NCBI GenBank assembly: GCA_950295325.1
Contig: OX485803.1
Span: 6,074,001-6,138,000, forward strand
Direction: 5' to 3'
DNA length: 64,000 bases
DNA from: Polytrichum commune
Taxonomy: Eukaryota; Streptophyta; Polytrichopsida; Polytrichales; Polytrichaceae
Position 1 is the stretch's first letter; each line of letters starts with the position of its first letter. The notes beneath the pieces were generated by a model that ran no database searches, had not been told where the DNA came from, and was given only the letters and a program-made list of their open reading frames with translations. The translations under genes were made by a program, and so were the position numbers. Positions 23,045 through 35,127 of the stretch are shown here, piece by piece.

Positions 23045-23052
23045 TTGTTAGA

Positions 23053-24535
23053 TATACAATCCACTTTTACTTTCCAATGAGAAAGTCATTGAACTTAGTT
23101 GTGTTCATAAGATGTAAATTATAATCATTTGACATTGAAACACATTCCATGAAAGCTAAGGCAATAATAGCATCTAAATTTCAATTCTTTTCCTCTTAAC
23201 CTTAGGGACTCCTTTCATACACGTAAGTTTAATTCATAAAATTTAATAGCCAATCTGATGCACACACTATAGAAAAACAAAATCCCTTATGTATATTATG
23301 TACACTAATGCCTCAAACAATACACCTTATTTGAGGCCTTATGTTACTTCGTACGTGGTAGAAAGAGTCCATGCCCTAAGAGAAATACTTATCATTTGAA
23401 CCTTATTATATACATACAAGTTTTATGTCAATAAGAAAATAATTTTTTTTCATGTTAGACATTGATGATCAAAATGCAAAGTATGTATTTGTATCCAAGG
23501 ACACCCAAGCTACATATTTGAACATAAATCCTCCATATCACCACGGTGTTTAACTTCATCAAATAGTGCACCTAGAGCATTAGTTGATTTCAGACAAGGG
23601 TCACTTTTGACATGATTAGCTATAATTGAAAGTATGTAGCTCAAATACATGATTCTTTTGCTTGGAGCGGCATAGTTTGGACCTCTTACATGCTTAGGGG
23701 GATAAGGTGTATTTTTCATCCTCTTGGAAGGTGGGCTCTAGAGCAGCCAAACCCATTTCCGATAACCCCCCCCCCCCGTCCCAAATCTTTATACATAGAG
23801 TCCTCTAAAGCCATGAAATTCCACACATGTAGCTATCATTTCCTAACATGATGAAAAAAACCCCGTGAAGAATCACACATGTCGTTATCACAGTCGTCGT
23901 AGTGAAACAATTAAGTTAAAAGAGCACAAATTTGGGTTCCTTGAAAAGGACAGTGATTATACTCAAGTTTTTGTCTCCCACTTAGAAGAAGTAAGTCGAC
24001 CTATGTTGAAAATATGGGTTGGGAGAAAATATTACTTTTGAAAACTGATGAAAAATTTCAAACTTTAAAAATAAATTGTGATTTTTTTGTATATACATTG
24101 TGATCTAAATTCCAGACCTGTGAAAAATCACTCTAGTTGACACATGTACTTATTACACTTGTGCAAAATTGCTTAAGTTCACGGAATGGGTTTGGTGGCT
24201 CTATATGTAAAAACAAAGGGGGGAATCATGGCTATGATTCCATTTCACATACCATAATATGGCTTTCTTTATGTGATTGCACTCCTCTTGTAATGACTAG
24301 CTTAGGTTAGGCCACAGCAGAGAATGTTGATGACCATGTGAAGAATGATTTTAAGCTTCATGGGATTTATTGATGGACACCTTCATGCTCATTATACGTC
24401 TTCAAACGTACTTGCCTAGTGCACCCTAAAACCATCATAGAGATTCCACCAATTGAAAGAGTCCATCACCACACATGTTAATGTCTTGTATTTATTATGT
24501 GAATGCATGCCCGTCTCAATACTCAACATTAATAA
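23053..24535. other. Spacer with dispersed repeats
   Basis: No gene recognised. The block at about 23060-23430 is similar to 50890-51270 in the same orientation (shared AAAGTCATTG, TATTATGT and AGAGTCCA strings). The block at 23735-24045 is repeat B copy 2, starting at a run of C near 23768. The remainder is AT-rich and featureless. Confidence 0.5.
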
Positions 24536-24735
24536 TCGAGGAGGAGGCTTATAGGCCTTTCCCGAAATGCACGCCTGTGAGGCGGCAACATCGCTTTCTT
24601 TTTTCTAGTTAACTATATCTAGTTACATAATTATAGTTGTTTGAATTTTTTTTAGTTGACTATAGTTGTTCTTCAATATGGTCTTATTTTTCTCTAGTTA
24701 ACTATAGTTGTTTTTTAAATTGGTTTGAAATTTTA
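24536..24735. repeat. Degenerate hairpin repeat followed by TAGTTAACTATAGTTG repeats
   Basis: 24536-24592 is a diverged copy of the hairpin repeat found at 24740, 30988 and 52521 (CGAGGAGGAGG ... CCGAAATG). It is followed by three to four degenerate copies of a unit containing TAGTTAACTATAGTTG, itself a partial palindrome, ending at the next hairpin repeat. Confidence 0.55.
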
Positions 24736-24739
24736 CTAG

Positions 24740-24820
24740 TCGAGGAGGAGGCCTAGAGCCTCCTGCCGAAATGCTGCCCTCTGAGGCGGCCACGTCGCCT
24801 CAGAGGGTAGGGTTAGGGTT
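24740..24820 (+). repeat. Two-hairpin repeat, copy 2
   Basis: Contains two perfect inverted repeats in a row: AGGAGGC / GCCTCCT with a 5-base loop (24746-24764), and CCCTCTGAGGCG / CGCCTCAGAGGG with a 7-base loop (24777-24807). It ends in TAGGGTTAGGGTT. The copy at 52521 has the same sequence over these 81 bases. An ATG at 24771 lies between the hairpins. Confidence 0.8.
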
Positions 24821-24863
24821 GTTTCTCCTCGCCTGTAGTTCGGAGAAACACTTCAGAGGAGCC

Positions 24864-24986
24864 ATGGCGACCCCGGCTCTGTCCCTCCTTCCCTCGACCA
24901 TTGTCACTGCCCACTCATCTTCGTCTTCGTCGTCTTCCTCCATATGCGTACCAATTGCATCTCCTCTGACAGTCAAAAGTACTTGA
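24864..24986 (+). CDS. Short ORF resembling a plastid transit peptide start
   Basis: The frame begins ATG GCG ACC and encodes MATPALSLLPSTIVTAHS followed by nine serines, then ICVPIASPLTVKST. The Ala/Ser/Thr-rich, acid-free N-terminus looks like a chloroplast transit peptide. It lies 44 bases after the two-hairpin repeat. AAAAGTACTT at 24977-24986 could be a 5' splice site, but no continuing exon was found. The serine run comes from TCTTCG microsatellite-like DNA, so the resemblance may be accidental. It may be a gene fragment. Confidence 0.25.
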   Translation: MATPALSLLPSTIVTAHSSSSSSSSSICVPIASPLTVKST

Positions 24987-27900
24987 GATCTCCTATAATC
25001 CACACAATGTATTAGTTCCATGTGAAAAGCACAATCTTGGTCAGACTCTTCAACGTACGTCAAGGTTGCACACATACATTGACTACCGCAGGATTGAGAG
25101 AGGTTGTGTGGACGAAATAGTGGTCACTCCTTCGTTAAGATGTTGTGTATGTCAAATTCAGGGCTATGTGACCAAACCAATTTGTATAGTCCTCCCTTAG
25201 CCTCGACAGTGTGCTTCTGAGGATTCTTGTCGTCTTTCTGATCTTCTTCAAGATGTAGATAATAAGATTCATGAATGATAGGTTTTGCAATCTCTTGTTT
25301 GTCGGTGTTGCACAAAGTTTGCGTATTCTCACTGCCTCTTTGTGTTTACTGTACAAGCTGTGGCTTTGGATTGAATTTGAGTAGGATGAATACGTCCTGG
25401 CATTAATCCACATTACTTGAGCCCTTCGCAGTCATATTAATTCTGTCAATACTAGTGAATCACAGAACTTTAGGCACTTGGTGAACTTTAGGCACTTTAG
25501 TCTTGGATCGACACAAAAAGAACTTCCAATGATTACATACATAAGTCACGAGTCTCAGAGGATGTGTTTGTAAGTTGGAGAAATTTATCTTCCTTCGGTG
25601 GTTTGAAATTGCTTGAATATGTTGTCTGACCGCATCCATTTTATTTTGTGTTCAAGCAAGTAAATAGAACATGGTCATCTAGAAGTTGACTTGTGTTATG
25701 CCCTGTTTTGTATGTGGCAGGTCGGTGTTCTTATCTGCCCTCAATGTAAAGTATTCAAGTGTCTTACATTTCCAGATGGAACAGATGGCAGTATGTAGGA
25801 TGGACGAGCAGGAAGTTAATGTCAATGCAATTTTTTTTCAATTTCAACGTTCCCAAATGGATGTATGTGTCATGAGTAGTCCCTAGAAAGACGTCTGTTT
25901 GCTTCTTTTGTGTTGTGTCCTTGTGTAACTGATGTACCATTTTTGTTTCCAGTCTCATGCTCGAATGAGCTTCAGAAGCATTAGTGACCTCATAGTCTTC
26001 CTGTTATGAGTTTGAAAAATGAGACTCAATTTGTTGTGTGCTGTCGGCCTCGCTTTAACCAAATGTGCTGAAGGGAATGGAGTGCCCCACTGCTTTACTG
26101 AAATGTAATATGTTTTGAGATAGGTGACAAGACTTAAATTAATCATCACTTATAAAGTGTCACCACCTTAAATTCACAACACGTTACTCAAAATCTACAT
26201 CTGCAAGATTTAAGACTGGTCCATTGGAACTAGAATGCTTATTTCAATTAGTGTGTGTAAGCATTTGACTTTACACTGAACTGTAACTTCTTATGAAGAA
26301 TGTGACTTTTAACCTTGAAATATTTGTTATGTTCTATAAACTGTAAACAAACTATGTGTAAGCATTTGCATCCTTTAGTAGAAAATTATAGTATTATGGA
26401 ACTCCAAAATGCTAATCCACAGTAATTGAGATATGAGGTGCAAGAATCTGAAGCTCATGGGTAAAACTGGGAAAATTGTTTTGGCGGTTCCATCTTGGGT
26501 CGATTGCACTGGCAGGGAACTAGGGTCTCGAAGTGACTTATGGCACTTGGATTCTGCATGAGCCTGTAAGCTTCAATGTACTGGACGACCAAGTTGGGTG
26601 ACATATCAAACTAGTCTGATGAAGGACTTGAATCTTTGGAGAAATAGGTGAAAATAACTCATCGTCCAATCACTTATAACAAACTTTCTTCATGTAAGCA
26701 CACAAAGTACATACACACAAAGTACCTGAGAGGACCGAGGAAACCTAGCCTTGTGATTCTCGATGAATATCCAACACATGCATGCGGAGGAGAGAAGAAG
26801 ACATTATGAGTGCTACATATGGTGAAAGTTACTAATGTACTTACATGGTTTAAAATCTCTTTGCTAGACGTTCCAACACCTTTGCAATGTGGCTCTGAAA
26901 AGGTGTTCTGAAAATCATCGTGGATGAAGCTTTATGGGACAACCCATAAATGGTGCATTGTTGACATGGCTCAACATTAAATATATGAGAGTCATGTCAC
27001 CTTGGATGGAGGACATCTCGAATATAAGTTCCACATGCTATTAATGCCTTGTCATGCATAATGGACTAGACTTGCTTAGACATGTGCCGTCCTAAGCCCA
27101 TTGCACCCTTGGTCCTTCCCCCTCCCCCTCTCCAAGGTGGTCCTTGGCATGTTGCAGCTATGCATAAGACTTATGAATTGGTAAGGTTTGAAGACTAATA
27201 TGATGTGTAGTTGGTTGTAACATTTTTGTAGTGATATTTTTGTAACATAGGACTGATATTAGTTGTGCCTAGTGCCTAAGTGAAGAAGCCAACTCTTGGC
27301 GAGCTGACCACTTGAATTCTAGGATATGAAATTTCATTTTCGAGATTGGTAATTACCAACCCATGCATGCTATATTTTTATCCCATGTGTAGCATGGGTA
27401 GGTGGCCTCGTTAACCGTGAATGGCCTTCACATTTTATCCAAATATTGGATAGCTAAACACCGTTACTGTAGATGATGGTAAGATTTTTCCACTTTTAGA
27501 GTTCCTACCTTGGATTTGTGTTTGCTTTTAGTAACCTTTTGATTTTGTATGCTAGTAACGCACTGACCTATGTGAATATATTTCCAACCTCCTGACTCTG
27601 TTTTTCCTGACTGATGAGTATGTCATGTTCCTTTGTTTGTTGCATGCTCGAATTGTGAACCCTAATGGCAATATGCCTATTGTCTGCAACTTCAATCTCA
27701 TTGTCATTCTCAGTCTCCCTATGTTAGCAAATACTGACATCTCCACCAAATATTTATAACATTGTTTAACTTTTGCTGGCAACGCACACTTGCAACTATA
27801 ATTCCTTGTTTGCTTTTTGAAATCGAGTTCTACTTTTATGGCATCAATCCTTGTTATTGAATATAATGTGGTAGTAACACATTCAATGGATATGCAGGCA

Positions 27901-28230
27901 TATTTTACATCGTGATAAATTGGATTTACATCGTGAACATATACCATAGTAGTCAAATTTTGATTTTATTTCAATAATTTTTACTTTTTTACATTCATAT
28001 TTTAAGTTTTCATACTTATGTTTTGTTTTACAAATTTCATATTTTTAGAATCCAGATCTTTAATTTAAATTTAGATAAACAAAGCACTCCAGCATAAATA
28101 GTCGTTTGCACATTTGTTTGAATTCCAATGCATCATGTGAAATATTTGTAAAACTAATATATACATATCAAAGTGTTGTTATTATACATTTCTACTTTAT
28201 TTTCATTTGTTTCATAATTCACAAACACAA
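24987..28230. other. Spacer, one possible exon on the minus strand
   Basis: Mostly without recognisable content. A minus-strand frame at 25134-25300 (EIAKPIIHESYYLHLEED ... YKLVWSHSPEFDIHN) has exon-like composition, but I do not recognise the protein and no splice context is certain. The rest, including 26150-28200, shows no convincing genes, RNA genes or element ends. Confidence 0.35.
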
Positions 28231-28498
28231 ATGGAGGGGGATAAAACGAACATCAACTACACAACACTTCTAACGAAATTGAAAGCTAAGTTGCTCGACA
28301 GAGCTCCAAAAAAATTGAAAATTGAAAAACATTTCTATCCAAGTGAGGCTCAGTCGTGTCTATTAAATGTTTGCGGATTCATTGACTACTTGAATCCGCC
28401 AGGATTTTCGTCATTGGCAGAAATCAATGAATTTGTAACAACTTATGTGAACAAACGAAAAGAATTCGAAAAGGAGCACAAAAACTTGCCTTGTCCAA
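28231..28498 (+). pseudogene. Unidentified first exon
   Basis: ATG at 28231 opens 89 codons of good composition, starting MEGDKTNINYTTLLTKLK and including IEKHFYPSEAQSCLLNV and NEFVTTYVNKRKEFEKEHK. It ends at a consensus-like donor (CCAA then GTATGT). No downstream exon is visible: 83 bases further on lies the 938-bp repeat. I do not recognise the family. It looks like a gene start cut off by, or captured next to, the repeat. Confidence 0.4.
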
Positions 28499-28581
28499 GT
28501 ATGTGCAACATTTGTTTTTTTTGTTTTTGTTTTTTGCCCTATGTTTTATTTTAATTTCCCAACATAAATTGTACTTTTAGC

Positions 28582-29519
28582 ATTATTGTATAGAGTGAAA
28601 TGGATTTGGTCGACAATTTATCCTGCACTTGTGATGTTGTGTGCTGTTTGTAAAATGTTTCAGTTCATTATGCTTACTTGACTGTGCCTATGAAACCTAC
28701 ATGTTTGTGAATAAACCCGGTAATCTACCTGCATACACAAGTCCAAACTATTTGGAGAGGGGGAATTATTGCATACAAGCGTATATCTCATCCATCCAAC
28801 ATCAAAAATTGACCCTCTATAGGTTTGTTGTTGTTTCACCTAACTTGTAAATGTAGGTATAAACGAGGTGAATCAACAACAAACCTAATTCACCTTATAG
28901 GTAAATTAACCCGGTCTACATTTTTATATAGCGATTACTTAATCCCTTATATGTTTATTGCTGATTCAACTCATCTATAGGTTCATATCTACATCATTTG
29001 AACTAATTTGGGAAACAAACTTAGATAATAAGGAGAAGTGATGTTGGTATGAATAGCATGATTGTTTTGAATAGTTTTGCTATGCGTATATTTTTCTAGT
29101 AAATAATGTCGGAATGAACAATGCTTCCTAGATCTTATGGTGGCTCTAATTTCATAGCATGAAGAAATTTAATATAACTTTATCCCACACGCACTATTAT
29201 CCCACCCTCACTAAATGAGATAATTAGTGTAGTCAAGTGTTTGAGTTTTATAGCAAGCCTATGTTTACTTTTTCACAATGAAAAATTGCATAAACACCCT
29301 ATCACATCAAATAATCTAAGTCAACATGTAATTATACCTTAATGACATTATTCTAAGTTTTTTTTAGTTTTTTTTCCCTTTATTGAGCAGCTCATGATTG
29401 ACTTCGGCCTTAACTTCACACCCGCATATTCACGTTGCCTTCCAAATGAACCGCCTCCCTTACGAGGGCCTCCTCGATCCTCCCACCAACGGTGGGGCCT
29501 CGGCCCCGAGTGGCTCGTT
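28582..29519 (+). repeat. 938-bp direct repeat, left copy
   Basis: Matches 47889-48826 with no net insertion or deletion (constant offset 19,307) and only a few substitutions that I could spot. The ends are ATTATTGTA and GTGGCTCGTT, not the TG...CA of LTRs, and no flanking duplication is visible. Near the right end a pyrimidine tract plus GCAG precedes an open stretch (MIDFGLNFTPAYSRCLPNEP), which may be an exon carried by the repeat. Confidence 0.85.
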
Positions 29520-29658
29520 GGAGCAAAGATGAATTATAGTTGGCAGTTGTTCTTGTCACGGAGGAGGGCGTTGGGATCCTAACACTTCTGGGACACTTAA
29601 AAAATTGGACTTCTTCAGTATGCCAAAATAAGTTTGACCCTCAGTCAGGCAATATAGA

Positions 29659-30005
29659 GTAGAGGCGCCAATTACCGACCACTTAATCTAGAGAAATATA
29701 AGGCGGTGCAAATTCTTCCTACGTAGGAAGATAAAAACCAAGAGGATTGCAAATTTTTTGGTAATTTTATTCGGTAATTTTATTCCTTACTTTGGCATTA
29801 CTGTGAATTTTGAAGCCAAAACTTGATCCGAACATATTACCAATGTCTAGAGTTTGCCATAATTGTTTATTTCACTGCTCGTTCCTCCTCACTTTAGCAC
29901 TCAAAATGAGGACATGTGTCATGACACTATTGGTTCCGGCCTGATCGAAATTCCGATACCCTATAGATTGCCGATGGGGTCTTGATTGAGAATAGACGCC
30001 TCTAC
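29659..30005 (-). mobile_element. MITE family A, copy 2, with target duplication
   Basis: Bounded by GTAGAGGCGCC at the left and GACGCCTCTAC at the right, with TATAGA directly repeated at 29653-29658 and 30006-30011. The flanks belong to a repeat whose uninterrupted version occurs at about 33100-33260, which reads straight through the site (GATATAGAATGG). That serves as an empty-site comparison. Opposite orientation to the copies at 2645 and 62848. Confidence 0.85.
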
Positions 30006-30289
30006 TATAGAATGTTCCTTGTTTAAACCTCCACACTACTTACCTCCAAGCATCCACAAAAAACTCACCAAACATGAAAAATGTTGTATGCAAAACAACC
30101 AATTCATGACCAAAAGTCGTGTTGAGTTAAAGGATGACACTAATATGCAAAGACTGCCTTCTACCATTGTGTTATTATGTCTAGTTACATAGAAGAAGTT
30201 GCCAATGACATAGGGTCAATGCCTAAAACTCATATGCTTGTACTGTGTGATGCAAAACATTGTATATGGATATATAAATATATTTGCAG

Positions 30290-30605
30290 ATGTGTTATTT
30301 GGTTACTTCTCTTAATTGGACACCTATATTTGATTGGCGTGTGATTAGGTGATAATCAAAGAACAAACAACATAAGAACACATGTTTAAAAGAAATTTAA
30401 CAACGTCTTCAACTCTATATATTTACCTACTCCACGCTCAACAAGCGTGTACTTCCAATAAGCATAATTAAATCATGGATGATCCGATTTTGTTGATGGC
30501 TTCATTGTAAAGTTGATAATGCAACACAAGTTTCGTTGTGTAGATCTCCATCAGTAGAAGTTAGAGAATATGAAAAACAAACCAATGACACCCACATACC
30601 TTGGT
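30290..30605 (+). repeat. Dispersed repeat D, copy 3
   Basis: Matches 6490-6850 through TATTTGATTGGCGTGTG, ACACATGTTTAAAA, the CAACACAAGTTTCGTTGTGTAGA-like block and GAATATGAAAAACAAACCAA. No coding content. Confidence 0.6.
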
Positions 30606-30987
30606 GTCGACTTTGTCTTAGTTTCAAGGACCACCCAGTACCTCTGCAATCGCTACATCTTTAACATCATGAGGCTTGAGGCGTGCAATATTTCATGAGT
30701 ACCTTCATGTGTTATCTTAACAAGTTTTTGTCAATAAATTTTTGACAATTTCTTGCAATATTGAATAGCTAAAATTACACGCATTACCAAATGGAATGAA
30801 ATCAGTGATTTGAACACATAAACCTAAGCAGATGAGGTCAAAGCTGATAGCAAGGTATGGTCGTTCCCACTAGCAAAATATTGGTTTCACATATATATTC
30901 TACTCTTGATCAAATTGTGGTCGGTGTAAATGAGAACAGTCGCTTATTTACGTCAACACAAAAAGCCTTGAGATTGATTTTATTTTA

Positions 30988-31070
30988 TCGAGGAGGAGGC
31001 CTAGAGCCTCCTCCCGAAATGTTGGCCTCTCCTGCGGCCACGTCACCTATTCGTTTTAGGGTTAGGGTTA
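30988..31070 (+). repeat. Two-hairpin repeat, copy 3 (second stem lost)
   Basis: TCGAGGAGGAGGCCTAGAGC and CCTCC are conserved, so hairpin 1 is intact. The region of hairpin 2 reads GGCCTCTCCTGCGGCCACGT and no longer pairs. It ends in TTTAGGGTTAGGGTT. The ATG position and the following MLASPAATSP reading correspond to MLPSEAATSP in the other copies. Confidence 0.7.
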
Positions 31071-32644
31071 CGTCATTCCAGATAGCTTGCAAAGGAATTT
31101 CACAAAGAAACGGAATTTTCGGACGAAAGGGGACTTTGAATTTCCTCTTTCGAGCAACAGATCGGGTTTCATTGCACGCCTTCTGGTGACAGGTGATTCC
31201 TCCGCTTACAGGAAGAAAGTGTTTCTTTTCCCGTTGTGTGTGAACTGGATGTCTTCGAATTCGAGGACTCTTGAATTCGGGATCAGGGTTTGGAATGGAA
31301 AGATGCTGATCGTGGCGTTTTTCAACGATTTTGTAAGCGTATCGAATGAAATGGAATGGAAGATTCGAGAGTCGGCGTAAAGAGAGATTTATCGCTGCCT
31401 CTTCAATCGTGCAGTGAAGTGTCAAATTTATCGCAAGAGCGCATTGAAGTGAAGTGTGCTAGCGAGGCAGAACTTATATGTCAAAATGTAAGGGCACATC
31501 CAGCTTTAAGCTTCCTGAGCAAGTTTGTACATGAGAAGCACAGAGTGAAGTGGTTCATTCAAAATTCAGACCATCCTTGAGCTTTCCGCATCGATTACTC
31601 GACCATAGTAATTTTCTGATGTGGTAGGGGATTATGATAGTGCACATCTAAATTTACTCTTTGTTCAAGTCAAAGGCCTGGATGTCGTTATCATGTCGTC
31701 TAGTCGAAATCTATCTTCCATTTCCTGGTGCTGGAAATTTGGACATTGAGCTCCAGTATCTTGAAAATTTGTAGCCTGGCAACTAGTTTGATAAATGTGT
31801 GCTCATTGTACTGAACCTGTAAAGAGCTATGTCTTTTCAATATCAGCTCGTAATCGATTTGTAATCGAGGATGAACCTCGACAGGACTTTCCTCTGCATT
31901 GGAAGAAGAGAAAAATATATACTCTGAACGTGCGCTGTGCACTTGCAATTGCTCCTCAGTTCATGTGGTGCAGCGTATTTACTCCTGCTTTAGAGGTTAC
32001 ATACATTCAGTCTGTCAAATTAGAATCATCACACGTATTGCACTTTTAAGAGTTAAACGCTGTCGCATTTTCTTACGAGAGCATTTATTTCTCACTCGCC
32101 TAGACACTTGCGATCCCTACGAAAGAACCTTCACGGCCCATTCCTTTATTCGACATTGACTTCTTCCTTTGCTGGACTTTAAATTTCCAATACTTCAATC
32201 GTCTTTTCATTAAGCCCTTCTGTGCTTCTTTTTATGCATATGTCTACCTGCACGCACCAAGTTTTATGTGCATAATTGGTCAGATCTTCTCTGTTTTGTT
32301 TGTTTGCTTGCAGATCTTCTGATCTCATACCTGCCAGGATGTTGATGACTTTCACTAGTCCTTTATTCTGATATCGTCATTTTCGGCTTCAGAAAGTCTG
32401 CTAGAATCGTCTTCCTAATGCTTCATTCTTATTTGTGATGATGCCTCAGAATACTACTACTTCCCAACGGCTATCTCCTGCGCCTTCAACTATACTGCCT
32501 TTGTTCAGCACAAAAGATTGTGGACCTTTGGAATGGACGAATTTAATGTCTGTGTGAGTTTAGACACGAAGGAAGCACACTCCAGCCAAAATAGTTGACA
32601 AGAGGGACAGCAGGAATAAACTTGAACTTGAACAAACGAGGGCA
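31071..32644. other. Spacer upstream of the kinesin fragment
   Basis: Mixed-composition DNA with several short frames and no recognisable domain. It could include 5' flanking DNA carried along with the kinesin fragment. No clear promoter motif. Confidence 0.35.
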
Positions 32645-33973
32645 ATGGAGAAAATTTGTGTGGCCATCAGGGTGAGGCCCCCTTCACATGAAAACACCAA
32701 CCGAGGGCTTCAGTGGAAGGTAATGAACAATACAATTGCGTTGCTGAATACAGCTGGCGCACCAGTACCCGGTCATACCTTTGCCTTTGGTAAGTTTCTT
32801 GACAAATCCTTCCATGTATGCCACAGAAATAGGAATCGCCGACATCATACTAAAGCCAGGATTCATGTGTAGGTTAGAGCGAGAGAAAGCAAGTTAGACA
32901 GGAAGGAGCATATCAGAGTTATCCTTTAATTCAATGGGACTTTTCCTCGAAGTTGGTCTCCTATGGATTTTGCATTGGTTGTTTTGCAAACCAATTGATT
33001 ATCAATAATGTCTCTCTATTTCTTGTGCATGCTTGGAGGTCGTGTTTGAATTCAAATGAAGAGCAACCTATTTTGGTTCATTGAGGGCCAAAAGTTAGCA
33101 CCTCTTGGCATGCCAAAATGAGTTTGAGCATTCATGAGCCGATATAGAATGGTTTTCGTGCGAACTTCCACACTTCCTCTAAGCATGCACCGTAAGCTTA
33201 CCGGACATGACAAAACAACCAACTCCGGACTAAACAGTCATGTTGAGTTAGAGGATAACTCTATTATTCTGTTCTTGGAGGCCACTTTCCCTTCTCAAGT
33301 GGCCATGAATTGTAAGTGGACTAGCATTCGTAGAGCACTCACTCGATTCTTACCTTGAGATTCCTGTCTCTGATGACCCAACGTCTCTCTCCGTTCTGAA
33401 GAGTTTCATAGCTTGGAATTCCCTTTTATGGTGGTGGTACAGGTCTTTGGATCTTCCTTGTTCTCACTGTACGCTTGTGGATGGATTTTAACTCTTGTGG
33501 GTCACTATACTGCCTTCCCAATTTGAGCAGACACGATATTTGGATCAGCAGCAAAGAATATCAACATCTATGAAGAGCACGCCAAGGACGTTGTTCTATC
33601 TGCTGTGGCTGGTTTTAATTGTACTTGATTTCTGCAAGTATTCAATGTCCTGTCATCTGCATGTGCTAATGAATAATGATGTCTTCAATATACAGCGGGG
33701 CCCTTCTATTGTTTGACTGCAATTCTCACTGGAGGTGGTGACGAGCGTCCTGCTCTCAAAAGCGATTCATGACCTTTCTGATGGTTTCTTACATGTTTTA
33801 TAAAAATCTCTGTAGAAAGGACATCTTATTGATGTATGTTGCGAAAACATTCAGGGACTGTATTTGCCTATGGGCAAACAAGCAGCGGAAAGACGTACAC
33901 CATGAGGGGTTCAGAAGCCGAGCCAGGAATTACTAGGCTGGCTGTCAGTGAAGTATTTAATCACATCCGAAAG
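32645..33973 (+). pseudogene. Kinesin-7-like motor domain fragment, three exons
   Basis: Exon 1 (32645-32789) starts MEKICVAIRVRPP and ends at GTAAGT. Exon 2 (33531-33620) encodes DTIFGSAAKNINIYEEHAKD and VVLSAVAGFN. Exon 3 (33855-33973) encodes TVFAYGQTSSGKTYTMRG and ITRLAVSEVFNHIRK. All phases join. The P-loop GQTSSGKT and the layout match plant CENP-E/KIN-7 motors, microtubule ATPases acting in cell division. The codon at the exon 2/3 junction gives Trp where kinesins have Gly (FNGTVFAYG), from a T at the last exon base, also a poor donor context. The rest of the motor and the stalk are absent; the next 2 kb holds an unrelated gene fragment on the other strand. This is a captured gene fragment, not a working gene. 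Confidence 0.85.
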
Positions 33974-34292
33974 GTAACTCAGTATTCTTTCTAGAAGAGT
34001 AAATAGCTCTTAACATACCGTTCCAACAAAATCTAATTTTTCAAGGGACAAGTAATATTCACCATATGTGTGTACATCTCGTATGATAATCTTCCAATGG
34101 CCTCCAAAATCCTCCAAAGAGATGAGATCCAAAAAACTGGAATTAACTTCCCTTTCTTGTAAACATCGTGGCCACACGTTCAACATATAAAATTTGCAAA
34201 ACAAATACACCACATGTTTGCAAGTGATGTTTCATTCCCTCTCACATAAAATTACATTAAAGACAGCATGAAGTTACAGAGATGGTACTCAC

Positions 34293-35127
34293 AGCTCCCA
34301 AAGATAATTAGATGCTTCATGATTCCCACCCACAAAGAGAGTGGGGTAGGGTGCCTTCTCAACACCCGAATAATACTTCCAGAAGCTATTCATAGCACGA
34401 AATTTTGCTGGGCAGTTCAAAGACAGGAGATCTTCTTCATCCCGCACAGCCTGAATTAAAGCATCAACAGTATGTTACAAAATGAATTTGTGCACAAAAA
34501 CCAGAAATGATTGCATGCAAGGTTCTTAAACCCTAAACCCTAAACCGTGAACTCCAACTTGCTAAACCCACAGTTATTTCAAGGAGTTCTGGTGGAATCG
34601 ATTGCCCATGACACTGGGTGAAGATTGCACTACAAAATATGTATAGCATTCTTAATGATGTGTGACGACACTCTTTCTATTCTAGGTTCAAGAATCAAGG
34701 TCCTTAATCACATCCATGGATGCCAAACATAGTCTAGTGGCATTAAGCTCTCATTAGTCGACATAACCTCATTGTTGATGCCTATGATCTTCAGACACAA
34801 ATCCTTCTTCCATCTACCATTAAAATTGCGCGTGTCCCCGATGAAATCCTTCTTAGGCTATCCAAATTACCTACGAAGTATTCCATCTGCAAAGAAACTT
34901 AAATAGGCTGGCTACTTGACAATGTCACGTGCACCATAGTGATGCTCTCCTTAATTATTATTTTGTGGCGATTGGAACCCATAAAGGTTTAGGGTTACAG
35001 CAACCTGGAAGTCGCCACAGCAGATGAGCAGATCAATTTTAACATTCTCCACAACCTCCAAATGTTGCAAAGTGGCATAAATGTTGTCCAGGTCGCCATG
35101 TGCACATCCCTCCACAGCAATCTGCAT
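34293..35127 (-). pseudogene. DBR1: RNA lariat debranching enzyme fragment, two exons
   Basis: Exon 1 (35005-35127) encodes [20 protein letters not shown] and ends [11 protein letters not shown] at a GTTGCT donor. Exon 2 (34293-34450) encodes [40 protein letters not shown] and [11 protein letters not shown], ending at GTGAGT. The [14 protein letters not shown] and [13 protein letters not shown] motifs are metal-binding metallophosphoesterase motifs of DBR1, which opens intron lariats in the nucleus. Phases join exactly. A full DBR1 has about 400 residues; only the first 94 are here. It lies tail to tail with the kinesin fragment, with introns kept, so both were copied as genomic DNA. Confidence 0.85.

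Noticed and set aside
34010-34213. Third exon of DBR1 on the minus strand
   Set aside because: The frame does not contain the conserved YYGGW... continuation or metal-binding motifs, and the junction lacks a matching acceptor.
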